Notes under the pieces: model-generated | What the model was told of the DNA's origin: nothing | Database searches by the model: none | Seen by the model: the letters and a program-made list of their open reading frames with translations, nothing else | Origin: Caenorhabditis elegans | Lineage: Eukaryota; Nematoda; Chromadorea; Rhabditida; Rhabditidae | Reading direction: 5' to 3' | DNA length: 64,000 bases | NCBI RefSeq assembly: GCF_000002985.6 | Contig: NC_003282.8 | Coordinates: forward strand, 17,298,001 to 17,362,000 | Shown: piece by piece, positions 10,525 through 22,027 of the stretch | How positions within the stretch are numbered: the first letter of the stretch is position 1 | Layout of the letters: each line of letters starts with the position of its first letter | Made by a program: the position numbers and the translations under genes

Positions 10525-13500
10525 ATGCCACGTATAAAACATTTCCATGAGCCCTTGGACGAAAAAGAAGCTTTGATCGATGAAAATTGTAACGATGTTG
10601 AATTTGTTCCAAACTTCAAATATCAAAAGAGAAAAAGAAAGGTTTGTGTGGTCGAAATTTATATATTCAAACTTTTTCTGTTTTCAGTTTCCAGCAGTAA
10701 CAAAGCTCTCTAAGTATTTGCTATTATTTTTTGGAAGCACAGTAATATGTTTGTGCATTTTTTATGTAACGAAACCTCAGTTAAACGACAACTTTGGTAG
10801 GTTTTATTTGTTGTCATGGCATATGAACCCGGGCTGTGCGCCAAACATCAAATGGCAAATGCCGTTTGCCGAAAATTCGGCGTTTTTTCGGCACGAGCAA
10901 AAAAAATTAGTCGCAAGATTGGCCGAAAAAATAATAGCCCTTGAAAATCCCTTTTTGCGAACTATCAACATATTTGATTTAGTAGCCATATAGTGGAGGT
11001 ATTATTTTAGTCGACACATTGTCACCCCACCATAAAACCCTCAAAGGTGTTGTCTATAGCTGCCAACAATTATTCCGAAGCATTCTTGCCTCTGGACCAT
11101 TTTTGACTATGCCAACAGTCAGGTTCTCTAAATATAAAATTGATCTTAGCTTGGAAATTTAAACCGATACACTCCCAGTAGAATAGCCAACTCTTCCGAA
11201 ATAATGAAATGAGCTCCGCATACGCTAAATAAGAAAGAAGTATGAAGGAAGTTGTCGGAAAAAAATCTGAATATTGTTAAAAGGGTACTAGAAAGTATAT
11301 ATTCTTTGTCCGCGGGGGCCGACAATTGGTGACCCAGGCAGGGACTAAATCGACAATCATGATTAGTCCCTGCCTGAGTCATCAATTGTCCGCCTTCAGG
11401 ACATTCGTCTGATTCATACCGAAATTTTATTGAAACAGTGTAGATAGAATATGCAAAAAGTAAAGCAAAGGAAAGAGGACTGTCGAGGGGGAATGTGGTG
11501 AAAACTGTCCAGAGCGGCTCTTTTATTGCCTCCAAATTTGATTGCCTTTGGGGGCGTAGAGAAAATAGAAAAATAGTGAAAGACATTTTATGTGAATAAA
11601 GAAAAAAAATCAGGATCTCGCAGAATGGAACAGAAATTTGAAAATCTGTCATCTGAAAATTGACAGAAGTTTACAACAAATTTTACGGCGGGTACCCGAA
11701 GAGTGTTGTCATCTATGTACTATAGTGAATGAGTTGGCTTTCTGCTTGCACAGCCATGAAAATTTTACTAAATCAATTTCAGATCCAAATATATCAGACA
11801 AGCGAAAAATTCGAATTTATGAGGATATTATTGATGCTATGAGAAATCGAAAAAAGTCTGGGAATTTCTATATAAAAAGGCCAGAAACACAACATGTTGA
11901 TTGTGGAAGAATATTGAACGGAGATAAAGTGAGAATAATTTTTTGATTCGATTTTCGTGATTCCATTTTTTCAGGAGTACTTACAAACAGTTTCTAACAA
12001 TAATCGAATTCCACTAATCAAAAACTCATATTTGAACATGTCATGCTCATCTCTTCAGAGCAGAATTCAACCTGAACAATTTAATTTCGAAACTTTTAAA
12101 TCTGGAAGTGTTGCTTTCGCTAGAATCGTGTTTGAGGATTACGAGTTTATCGAGAAACAAGTTCAAATGTCTTGGCACCCGGATAACGTATTTTGTTTTG
12201 TTATCGATACAAAATCATCGAAGGAATTTAAAATGAATATGAAAAAATTAGATGATTGCTTTGAAAATATAATTGTACTACCAGGTAAGCAATTTTTATC
12301 TAGACGTCCAAAATTAAACCGTGCATGTAGAGAATTCCCCACTTGAAAACATTTTACAGCTGAACATAGTTTTGATAGTAGTGGGCATAATCAAAATCTT
12401 GGCCATACCGAATGCATGCAATCTCTTCTTCAATTCGAAAATTGGACATATTTACTACTTCTTCAAAACCATGACGTCATTTCCAAATCTGTCTACGAAT
12501 TAGCTAGAATTTATGAAATACTCGGAGGAGCCAATGATGTAAATATTGGAGCAGAAATTGATCAGAGGCGGGTTCCAGGACTAAAATGGGATGCAAAAAA
12601 CTTGAAGTTGTTTCGAAACGGTCCGCATTTTTTAAAGCGTTTTTTATGATTAAAAAATTATTTTAGAATCGGGACTCGATGATGAACTTTTGAAGAAACC
12701 AATGAAAATAGCCAGTGGATATGTTCAAGCTTCACTGTCAAGAGCAGCTGTTGAATGGTTAATCAATACAGTGGATTTAACATTATTCATCAACCAGTTT
12801 GATCGAACGGTATTCATAAAAACTAGAAAACGTTTTTTAAAATTTCTTATAGAAATATGGCGGAGACGAGCAGCTGATTTCCAGTTTTCAAGTGAATTCA
12901 CAATTTGAAATGCCTGGACACTTTACGGATGAGTGTTCCAAATATCGTTATGGGCATGATCAAATCTCAAGGTAAAAAAAAACAAATTTTACGAATTTTA
13001 TTTGACACTTCAGGATGACTCAATGGTCTGGCGGTGATGTAAAAAGGTGTGCCTCAAAAACCATACGTCATGGGATTTGTCTGATCGGAATTGAAGATTT
13101 CAGAGCTGTTTCTGAAATGCCGGTTATTATGTTTAATAAGGTAATTTTAAAAGTAACCAATGAGCATAGAATGTAGGGAAAATTGATCAAGTGAAATTTA
13201 CATTTTTCTTACTGAAACTTCTTATGAAAAGATTTTGATCAGTTTAGAAACTGTTTTGGAAAAAATTTTGGACCAATTTCAATAAATTTAACTGACAAAA
13301 ATCTCTGAATCTCGGCTTTGACAAAAGCTTTGACTTCCTAACTATATTTTCTATTTTTAGATTGCGTTTTAAAAATTTCTCAAAGAAAAATTTTAATTTT
13401 TAATCAAATTTTTATATTTTTAAAGATTTTTTTTCAGATGCTGCCATCGTTCGACTATTCCATAATTGATTGTACAGCTGAACTCCTTTTTAATCGAACG

Positions 13501-13695
13501 TTTTTGAATCAGACAAATATAAAAATGAATGAAAAGTACTATGAAGAAATGGTTACGGTTAGTTTTTGGTTTAAACTTTTTTTCCGATAATTATATAATT
13601 TGTAGGTTATTTATCACAAAGATCACAAAAATCCGGGTTATCATCTGAATTGCACCCCCAGTCATCAATATTGGAAATATGAAAATTATTTGTAA
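10525..13695 (+). CDS. Core-2/I-branching-type glycosyltransferase (GT14), type II membrane protein
   Basis: Ten exons: 10525-10641, 10688-10796, 11783-11928, 11975-12284, 12360-12620, 12667-12809, 12853-12971, 13014-13140, 13438-13557 and 13606-13695, in phase throughout (513 residues). A short basic cytosolic tail is followed by one membrane anchor at about residues 46-63 (YLLLFFGSTVICLC), then a lumenal catalytic domain. Family landmarks are VDCGRILNGD, the WHPDNVFCFVID segment, LLLLQNHDVISKS, LGGANDV, ASLSRAAVEWL, YGGDEQLI and MPGHFTDEC. GT14 enzymes add beta-1,6-N-acetylglucosamine branches to O-glycans or related sugars in the Golgi; the acceptor here is unknown. Intron 2 is unusually long (986 bp) and holds repeat sequence. 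Confidence 0.88.
11321..11391. repeat. Short inverted repeat inside intron 2 of the glycosyltransferase gene
   Basis: Two arms of about 28 bp (GACAATTGGTGACCC... and its near-complement ending ...CATCAATTGTC) flank a loop of about 15 bp. The upstream part of the intron (10830-10940) is rich in TTTGCCG/CGGC words typical of dispersed nematode repeats. Confidence 0.65.
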
Positions 13696-14423
13696 ATTTT
13701 GTTGATAATTGATTTAATATTTTGATCTTGTATAAAATGAAAATACATAAACTTGCATTGTATTAAAATTGGCAGTTGTGAACCTATTTAACAAATGCAT
13801 CGTTTGTTTAATTAGGCATAAATTTAAAAATTAAAAAAAAGGCTAAATGTTCTTTTATGGTAGTAATAATAATATGATTGCCTATTTAAAGGATTTAATT
13901 AAATTAATCCTCGAAAAATAGTTACTATATAATAACAAAATTGTTTAAATAGCAATAAAATCTCACATGCAAATTTTCAGACTACCCTTCGAAATTTCAA
14001 ATCTTCCAAACTTTTCAGGCCAATATGACAACACTTTATTTTGATTTTGAGTATGCAATGTGAAAAAAAAGTGTATCAATCAAAAAATATGATTCACATC
14101 CACAACATCTTACAGGGTTTCCAAGTAAGATGAAAATATATTGTGGAAAGTGTTAGGCACATCCACGTTGTTCCAATGCCCTTTTCAAGTTGAGAAGTAG
14201 TACTGGACGCAATGAAAATGATTTAAATAATTTTTAAATTCAGCGTGTGAACTTGCAAAACTTGAATAATACGTGGAAAAATATCCCTATATAATCCCCC
14301 GAAATATCCAATTTGATTCATTCTTACACTTTCTACTTGTTTTTCTATACACACGGGATCGTTGTCGTCAAGCTACCGATTTGCGTGATTATATTGTAAA
14401 AGTATTCGTGAAATATAGAAGCG
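13696..14423. other. AT-rich intergenic region upstream of snf-9
   Basis: No convincing coding or RNA gene is seen. It contains the 3' flank of the glycosyltransferase gene and the presumed promoter of snf-9. A frame from 14273 that overlaps the snf-9 start lacks homology. Confidence 0.5.
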
Positions 14424-17400
14424 ATGAACGTGTCATCGGAAAGAATGACGTCGCCAACGCAACGGAGATCACCTTCCGACTCGTCGGCTGCAGAAGATCA
14501 GCGAATTGCGACAACTATTGTCAGGGACTCGGGAAGTTCGAAAGAGATTGAGGAGAGCCAAGCGGATCCGTGCAGAGGAGCATGGGGAAATCAGGTAAAC
14601 TTTTGAAAACAATTATGGGAAAGATCTAATGAAAGCTTTTTACAGATTGAGTTTCTACTTTCCACATTAGGAATGGCTGTTGGCCTTGGAAATATCTGGA
14701 GATTTCCGACGAGAGCTTATAATAATGGAGGATGTAAGTTATCAGTGTCAGTGTGAAGCAAAATACGAGTTTTAGCGGCTTTTCTGGTACCATATGTTGC
14801 TTGTGCTTTACTATTCGGGCTCCCCGCGGTCTATCTGGAATTTCTACTCGGTCAGTACCACCGAACAACTGCACCAATCATTTTTCGAAGATTTGCTCCA
14901 ATTTTGCAAGGTTAACAGAAATACTACAACTTTTTCTCGAACGAAATAATTTCTAGGAGTTGGCTGGATGGCTGTGGCTGTGTCATCCCTGGTTGCAATT
15001 TATTACATCATCATTATCGGCTGGAGTACCGTATACATGGCGTCAATTGTCATGGGACATACTTCCAAATGGAATCGATGTGGCAACTCGTGGAACAATG
15101 CGGAGTCGTGTGTGGATTCAGGATTACAACCGTTGTGCGCCTCGTTCAATGCAACTGGCAATGAAACTTCGCCAGTTTGGGCAAATTTGAGTTCTGAAGG
15201 TGAATAAGGCTTGTAAATCGGAATGGTTTCAAAATACCTCGATTGGGTAATAGTATCTACAACATTAATATGGCTTTTGTTTTATTTTCTTATCATTGTT
15301 CAACACCATTCCCACGATTTACGTTGTTTTTTGAAATGTGAATTAACACGTATTGCGCGTATTACGGAAAAAAATGTTATTGGAAATGTTTTTTTTTGAA
15401 ATATTATTTAAGGGAATTGGTTCAAATCTGTTTTTTCAGGTAGAGGAAAGTTCTATATTTACCTAAACACATCCTGCTATGACAAAGTGGACCTGGAGTT
15501 CAACAAAACTAAAATGATAGCGGCTACCGAGCAGTATTTTTTGTGAGTGAACTTGTTATTGAAGTTTTCAGAATAACAATTTTGTAGTGACTACGTCGTG
15601 AAACCAACTGATGGATTTCTAGAGTTTTCATCAATAAATTTCAAATCATTTTTTGGAATGAATGCATGTTGGTTAATTGTTGTCTTAATCTTGTGGAAAG
15701 GTGTCGGCTACATGGGAAAAGCGTCATATGTAAGTTAAAAACGTAGTTAATTTTAAAGAGAACAGAATTCAGGTTATTGTTACACTACCTTACTTCATTA
15801 TTATTTTGTTGTTCTTCCGAGGAATCACACTGGACGGTGCTGAGGATGGAATTTACTACTATTTAGGAAATCCTGATTGGTCCAAGGTACAGCTGTTACC
15901 TCTAAAATTGTTGACACTAAATTTTTTGAAGGTATTTATGCCAGCAACTTGGGGTGAAGCTTTGAAACAATTGTGCTTTAGTTTGGGAATAGGATATGGT
16001 GGGCTTATAGGAATGGCGTCATTCAGTAAACCAAATAACAATTGCTTTAGAGTAAGTTCCCGATAAAAATTACTTGAATTTGTTGAATTTGTAGGATGCT
16101 CTCATTGTAATAATCGGAGATACAATGATGTCGTTGGTCGGTGGTGCAGCTGTCTTCTCAACTTTAGGATTCTTAGCCAAAAAGAAAGGGTGTTCAGTAG
16201 CTGAAGTGGTCAATGATGGATTCTCTCTTGCATTTGTAGCATTTCCGGAAGCACTTGGTCGAATGCCTCTTCCAGAACTTTGGTCGTTCCTATTCTTTTT
16301 GATGCTCTTCTTTCTGGGAATCTCCACGGAAGTCGCGTATGTCAACGTGTTTTGCTCATCGATCTGTGACCAATTTGTGAACTTGCGGAAAAGAAAGTGG
16401 CTGGTTGCAGTGTTGTGGTGTCTAGTTTTGTATGTTTTAGGAGTTGTTATGGTTACTGATGTAAGTCAAAGCTTGTTAGCTGTAATCAAAGTCTTCTAGC
16501 TTTAGGGTGGCTTCTATTGGTTCATAATGTTTGATGAGTACGCTGCTGGAGTATCATCTTGCTGTGCAGTTACCGCTGAAGTTCTCATTGTTGCATACGT
16601 CTATGGTGAGCACACATATTGAGTTTTCAGCAGAGAACTGTCTTGATATATTTTTTGCATCTGTGAATGATAATCTAACTAGCCTATATACATTCAACAT
16701 CAACTCTATGCAAGCTCAAAAAATCAGGATAATACGCAGGTCGTCGAAATCAACTTGCTGATATGAAGGAGATGTTTGGAGAGTCAAAGAACAAATGCAC
16801 TAGCTGGATTGGGCAACACTCCCCCTACTTTGGGTTCAACTGGATGTTTGTCACACCGGTTCTTGGATCGGTTTGTTTCAAACCCTTTTGTACTGATAAT
16901 ACATTTATTTTCAGATCCTAATCGTTTTGGCTAGCATTCGTCAGTATCCCTACCAGACTGATGAAAATAAACCAAATATGTACCCATTGGCTTTTGATGT
17001 AAACTCTATTTGCCACAACAAGAACTTTGAACTATATTTCAGATTGTCGGTTGGGCGGTTTGTCTTCTACCAATGGCATTGGTTCCTATATTTGCATTCT
17101 GTGCATTTGTGGAGTTCAAAAGGAAGGGTCATGATCTGAGAGCTCTGTTTATGAAACAACGACAACTCAAATCGTTTGGAAGAATTTATCAAACGATGGC
17201 ATCGAAGGATCGCGCTAAACAGGTCTTTTTAAGGATGAAACGTAATTTTTAAAAGCTTTTATAGAAAATTCTACCTGATCGGGAGCCATGGGATGACGCT
17301 CCAACTGGTCATCAGTTTGTCGCTTCACCGGATTTCCAATCGTCGTCTCAAAGTACGAGAAGTGAACGGCCATCTGAAAGATCAAATTATTTGAACTCGG

Positions 17401-17429
17401 CGGCCAGCGTTCATAGCAAAACTCAATGA
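14424..17429 (+). CDS. snf-9: Sodium-dependent neurotransmitter symporter family protein (SLC6)
   Basis: Fourteen exons: 14424-14594, 14646-14733, 14776-14910, 14957-15199, 15440-15542, 15588-15729, 15773-15886, 15932-16051, 16095-16460, 16506-16605, 16740-16870, 16915-16998, 17043-17222 and 17265-17429, giving 713 residues. The signature [13 protein letters not shown] of the sodium/substrate site lies in TM1, followed by FLVPYV and LEFLLGQ. A large extracellular loop between TM3 and TM4 has cysteines and N-glycosylation sites (NATGN, LNTSC). Later helices include [19 protein letters not shown] and [10 protein letters not shown]. The cytosolic tail is Ser-rich. SLC6 proteins move amines, amino acids or osmolytes with Na+; the substrate here cannot be read from the sequence. 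The symbol comes from memory of the gene order. Confidence 0.93.
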
Positions 17430-18187
17430 ATCTGAAACCTGATAAAACTGATTTTTTTGCGGAATACATTTTAGTTGATCTTTAACTTGAACCTTTCACG
17501 TAAAGGTTTTCCAGATTAGGTTTCTTTTTAAATTAGAAGCTTTACAAGTTTGGCTGATTTTCTGAAAAAATCGATACAATTTGAGTGCAAGTGCCACAAT
17601 TAAATTGCCGGGAGAACGGTTATTTGTAGATAGAAGGAGGAATTGACGTGGCAGGTGTGGCAGATAACCTAAATAGAATTAGCCCACTATACCCCCGCCC
17701 CCATTTGTTGTATCTACAAGTTTGGCTGATTTTCTAGAAATTGGTTAATAAATTTAATTTTATGTTTGTTTAATTTCCGTAAATAAGCATTTATTATTGT
17801 ACTCAAAATCTGAAAATACGAGAACATCAAAATTTCATGTGAGGAAAATATAACTCTATTTCAACTCATTACTTTGAAAATGTTTTTATGTTGCCTTCTC
17901 ATCTAATTTAAAATTTAAAATATAAGCCGTGGAAACATGTCACTTAACCAACAGTCTGACAAAGAATTTTTCCTTGCTGAGAAAAGAAGAGCTCAAAAGC
18001 GAGCAAGGTGTGCTAGCTCGAAACAGTAAAAGGAATAAAACAGTTTATTGTTGTTTTTTTTTGTTTTTTTTTTCGTTTTTATTATATAATTTTTGAATAA
18101 ATTGCTTTTAGAATCTAAAACTTTAAGTTTTTCTCGTTTATGAATGTCAACCGCTCAGACCAAAAATTAACTCAGATCAGCATGAAT
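17430..18187. other. Intergenic region with a short direct repeat
   Basis: A 20-bp word beginning ACAAGTTTGG occurs twice (about 17545 and 17714). A C-rich pyrimidine tract lies at about 17690-17702. A 30-codon ORF (17937-18029) is listed separately. Otherwise AT-rich with T-runs at 18050-18080. Confidence 0.5.
17937..18029 (+). CDS. Possible 30-residue basic peptide
   Basis: ATG to TAA, 30 codons, starting MSLNQQSDKEFF and followed by a run of basic residues (EKRRAQKRAR). A poly(A) signal AATAAA starts five bases after the stop (18034-18039), which is what a real last exon would show. No upstream exon or homology was found. Confidence 0.25.
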   Translation: MSLNQQSDKEFFLAEKRRAQKRARCASSKQ

Positions 18188-18467
18188 TTATTGCAAATAC
18201 GAAGGACACTTTGTCATTTTTCCCTCTTTGCAATCAATTCTCTCCAGAGCATCGAGGAATTCTCTGAAATATTAATTTTGCGAACATTTCAAGATTTTAG
18301 AAGATGCTTACGTGGAAGGACGGTACCCGTTTTTGAAATTATCGCCGTAATATATCTGAATTTTTTTAATTTGAAAGATGGATTTAGCGTGGAATTTTTC
18401 AAAAACATACAACAGTTCCGAAAATGAGAAGAGCACATCCAATGAGAGCGGGGATGAGATAACTCAT
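18188..18467 (-). CDS. Small single-pass membrane protein (58 residues, three exons)
   Basis: Minus-strand exons 18467-18411, 18355-18312 and 18263-18188 join in phase with good GT-AG sites (GTATGT, GTAAGC; acceptors ATTCAG, TTTCAG). The product starts MSYLIPALIGCALLIF, a signal anchor, followed by a short polar tail with YYGDNFKNGYRP and two cysteines. An AATAAA overlaps the stop codon, and a GC-rich CCGCCCGCCCG element lies just upstream of the ATG. Each exon is too short to stand out as an ORF. I do not recognise a family; small tails of this kind are common in organelle-membrane subunits. Confidence 0.7.
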
Positions 18468-18709
18468 TTACGGGCGGGCGGGAGTTTGAAATTTACTTGA
18501 AGTTGGAAATGAAGATTTTTTTTATTTTTCCTGGTCACGTCAGAAGTTCGTCATCACTGTATATGTTCGTAATTGAAGTCGAATATATTTTATTTCCCCG
18601 TGAACTTGAGATCAAAATCTTGTTTTCACTTCTGTAAACGAAAAATACATTTATTTCTCATCAACTCAACATTTAATTCAACTCGAAAATAACAAGAAGC
18701 AGTATCGGC

Positions 18710-20246
18710 ATGAAGCAAAACAATGAGATCAACGATACTTTGGTGCCATTGGTAAGTGAGAAACACATCTATGCAGACACGTAGGTAGAATAACATGGTT
18801 TTGTGGGAAATAAAACTTGAATAATGACTCAGATACTAGCTTTTCTTGCAATAAATTTAGCTATTTGTAGTAACCATGGAATATTATCAGTGAAACAATG
18901 TTTGATGATCATATTTATCTTGCAGTTTAAGGCGTGAATTATAGGCATAATAATAGGCTTAAGTAGTTTAATCCAAATAAAGTCACCACCATCATGATAG
19001 TCCAATTTTTCAGACAGGAAAGCGCCTCCGCTTGGGAGATCATGAATACAAACTGAGCGCACCAATTGCTACTGGCCCATTTTCATCAGTTTTCCTGGTA
19101 GAGGAGGACGGAGTTCCATATGCAATGAAGGTCGAAGCTGAAAAAAGTTGTGTTCGGCCTGTTTTGAAGGTTAATTTTTGTAAAGGGGGAATCGGCTTAA
19201 GCAAGTAAATTCCAGCTAGACCATGCAGTTCTCACGGCTCTAGGAAATCAGACAGGATTCCCATCACTTATGGATTCTGGCAGAACTGATAGTTTTAAAT
19301 ATATTGTAATGCAACTCGTCGGTCCGGATCTCTCAACACTTCTCGAGTTTGCACCACAAAACCGCTTTTCTCAGTCGACAATTTACAAAATTGCACTTCA
19401 AACATTAGACCGTCTCCGCGTGCTTCATCATGCCGGGTGGCTAAATCGAGATGTTAAAGCTCAGAATTTTGCGGTAGGATTTGGAGAAGAGAGCAATATT
19501 GTGTATATGCTGGATTTTGGTTTGACCAGAAGATTTTTGTAAGCGAAATTCAAAACTTTTTCCAACAAAATTGTTATTATTTGTTATAATTTTAAATTTT
19601 CAGAGAACTGGACGGGAGTCGCCACCTTCTCCGTCCCTGGGGTCCTTCGGTTGGCACATTCCCCTATGCTCCACTGAGCTCTCTTGGATTTCTAGATCAA
19701 ACTCCAGCTGATGATGTTGAAGGTTCGTAGTAAACAAAAACTTGATATAATTTCAAATTAAAGGCTGGCTTTACATGATAATTCACTTGCTAAACGGTCT
19801 ACCTTGGCACAATTCCAAAAGATCGCTAAGTCTCGCAAAAGTTCGAGAATGGAAGATGTATTGTCGACGAGCTGGAGGCAGAACACAACTTTTCCGAGAT
19901 ATTCCGGATGGCTGGTCTGATGTTTTTGATATTATTCTGAAAACTTCGTGAGTGGAAAAAATAATCTTCTACTTTATTATATTTTTCAGTTATCAAGAAT
20001 ACCCAGATTACACCAAAATTTTGAATAAAGTCATGTCGATGCTCGTACGGAGAGAATTGACCTGACAGAGCCTTTCGATTGGCAGGTACTGTAGAAAGTT
20101 ATTGGCTATTCTAATCACTTTCATATTTTTAGGTAAATCCAGTGCTTCGTTCACTGGTCCGTCTAGGTCCATTGAGCTGTGACGAGCTGACTTCTCAAAC
20201 GTGTGGAACTCCGAGAGCGACCCGGATGGTTATTTCACCAATTTGA
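18710..20246 (+). CDS. Casein kinase 1 (CK1/TTBK-like) family kinase with a C-terminal frameshift
   Basis: Exons: 18710-18751, 19014-19169, 19216-19538, 19604-19722, 19764-19947, 19992-20084 and 20133-20246. The kinase fold is clear: a degenerate glycine loop IATGPFSSVFLV, lysine in YAMKVE, and LDFG at the metal site. The catalytic loop reads NRDVKAQNF, so the usual His of HRD is Asn. The sixth exon is 93 nt where 94 is needed: the frame meets a stop after VRRELT, while the conserved continuation (DLTEPFDWQ, then VNPVLRSL) lies in the next frame and runs into the last exon. The kinase domain is almost complete before the break. Worm CK1 paralogues are mostly sperm-enriched. Either the C-terminus is truncated or the reference differs by one base. 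Confidence 0.8.
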
Positions 20247-20669
20247 AAAATAGTTCTAGATATTTGAAAATGAAATCAGCAATACTCTCAATTAAATATG
20301 ATGAATGTCCGTGTAATTTTAATTTGGTGTTCAATTTTTAGGCTTTCTAACTTTAATCTTACGATAAATGATCAGCGAATTTTTATCTCAAATTTTTAAA
20401 ATATTTAACGGAAAGCCGTACAAAGTTGTCGAGGCTTTTCTATCTTTACGAATTATCTCAAAAACTCAAAATGATCTGAAAGGGGAATGTACGAATCTGT
20501 GAAGTGAAGGAACATTTTATATGCGGGAAAAGACCACCAGTGCGTACCTCATCCAACAAAACTGTAAAACGCCCTGAACTGCAAAATTAAAAATCAAATT
20601 CAGCTTTAATCTGGAAAAGAAAGAGTATAAAATAGAGCAGGGCTCTTCCAAAAAATGTATACACTTCAA
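20247..20669. other. 3' flank of the kinase gene, AT-rich
   Basis: No gene or RNA feature is evident. A block around 20400-20470 has mildly higher complexity but no frame. Confidence 0.4.
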
Positions 20670-20977
20670 CTCAGATAACATGAAACCACGTCTAATTAGT
20701 AAAAAATCATTTCTAATTAGCTTTTCGACCAATTCTAGAGTCACCCAAATTAGAATTGGTTTTTAGCTAATTAGAAGTGGTTTCTCGCTAATTAGAACTG
20801 GTTTTCGATCCCAAAAATGAAAAACTTTTTTTTTGACAGTTTCCTGTCTCCGCTCTTGTTCGCACCCTTTCTGACCCTGCCGTCCCATTCTGGGACACCA
20901 CTTCTCCCACATCTTGCTCTCCCTGCCATGTCCGGCTCCGTTTCTGCTCACAACCACTCTGTTAAACTCAAATGTAC

Positions 20978-21042
20978 TTACTGGGGATTGAACTCGCATT
21001 GCTTCACTCCGAACGCCTTACCTGTTGCGCTGTGGTGCCTCG
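20978..21042 (-). other. tRNA-like sequence (pseudo-tRNA or tRNA-derived repeat)
   Basis: On the minus strand the segment shows an A-box-like AGCGCAACAGGTAAGGCG followed about 20 bp later by a B-box-like GAGTTCAATCC. The acceptor stem does not pair convincingly. It lies inside the inverted-repeat element, so a degenerate tRNA or tRNA-derived repeat is more likely than a working gene. Confidence 0.35.
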
Positions 21043-21362
21043 CGTGTGATATCAATCAAAAGAAATTTAAGTAATGAGGTAATTCTCGTGGAACGCAACA
21101 ACTACGCCATCATTCAAAATTCTTTTTCGTTCGGTTTTTTACGTCATCGATACAAATTGAGCGACACCATTTCTGGAAATCATTTTGGAAAACTCCTCCT
21201 CGGAGCATTTTGTCACTATATCAAGGCAGCGAGAATCGTTTGATGTGTGATGAAAGCGCTTACACGAAATTCCAAAGTGTTATGAATCATCTCATGAACA
21301 AAGAATAATAAAAATCAATAATTTTATTTTGATTTAAGGTTAAAGATTTAACATTTAATGGT

Positions 21363-22027
21363 CTACTTCTTTCTTCCCTTCTCGCCAGAAGTGGCAGCGA
21401 CAGTAGCGGTGTCAATGACGAGGATGTTTGGACATCTTCGAAGAGATCCGCAGTGTGGTGAGCTGGGTCATGAAGGCTTCCCTCCGAATGATGGCTCATG
21501 ATATCCCTTGCTAAGACGTGTGATCTTGCCGTTCTTGTCGTTCTGAAAATATTGCAAATTGGATTTGGCACCAGATCAAGATATTCATCGTCCCTAACTT
21601 TCTAGCCAGAACTGATTTTGCTGGAAATAGCCACTTAGCTTACCTTGAAGTACTTGAGGACGGCGTACTTGACCTTCTATTTTTCCTCTTTGTAATGGTG
21701 TAGGCCTTCTTCTTCCTTTTCTTGAGTCCTCCGAGAAGCTGACAGTTGACGTGACGTGACGTAGATGACGTAGATGTAGATTAGACGTAGAGGGTAGCCT
21801 CGATTCCACAATCGCTATTTCCGAGCTGACAACTGAAACAGGGATATATTATAAATTTGTCCGGTTTTTCGAGAATCGCGTGAAAGGAAACTGACCGGCA
21901 TAGCAGAGTCTCTGCTCCTTGACTGGGATTCCGCCATGGCTTCGTTGTTTTGCTTGGTGCTCGAGACATCGTTGTTGGCGGCGACATCGAAGAACAAAGT
22001 TCTGTAGAGTGGCTTCACGAAAACCAT
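21363..22027 (-). pseudogene. Decayed copy of ubl-1 (ubiquitin-like protein fused to ribosomal protein S27a)
   Basis: Three exon-like blocks on the minus strand keep their splice sites: 22027-21896, 21832-21644 and 21542-21363. They read, with frameshifts and stops, as MVFVKPLYRTLFFDVAANN, then GIPVKEQRLCYAG (ubiquitin fold), QLGNSDCGIEATLYV, LLGGLKKRKKKAYTI (the junction), KVKYAVLKYFK, NDKNGKITRL and VIDTATVAATSGEKGRKK. Frame changes interrupt the first, second and third blocks. Retained introns show it was copied as DNA, not through mRNA. It sits wholly inside the element at 20670-22482. Confidence 0.85.
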
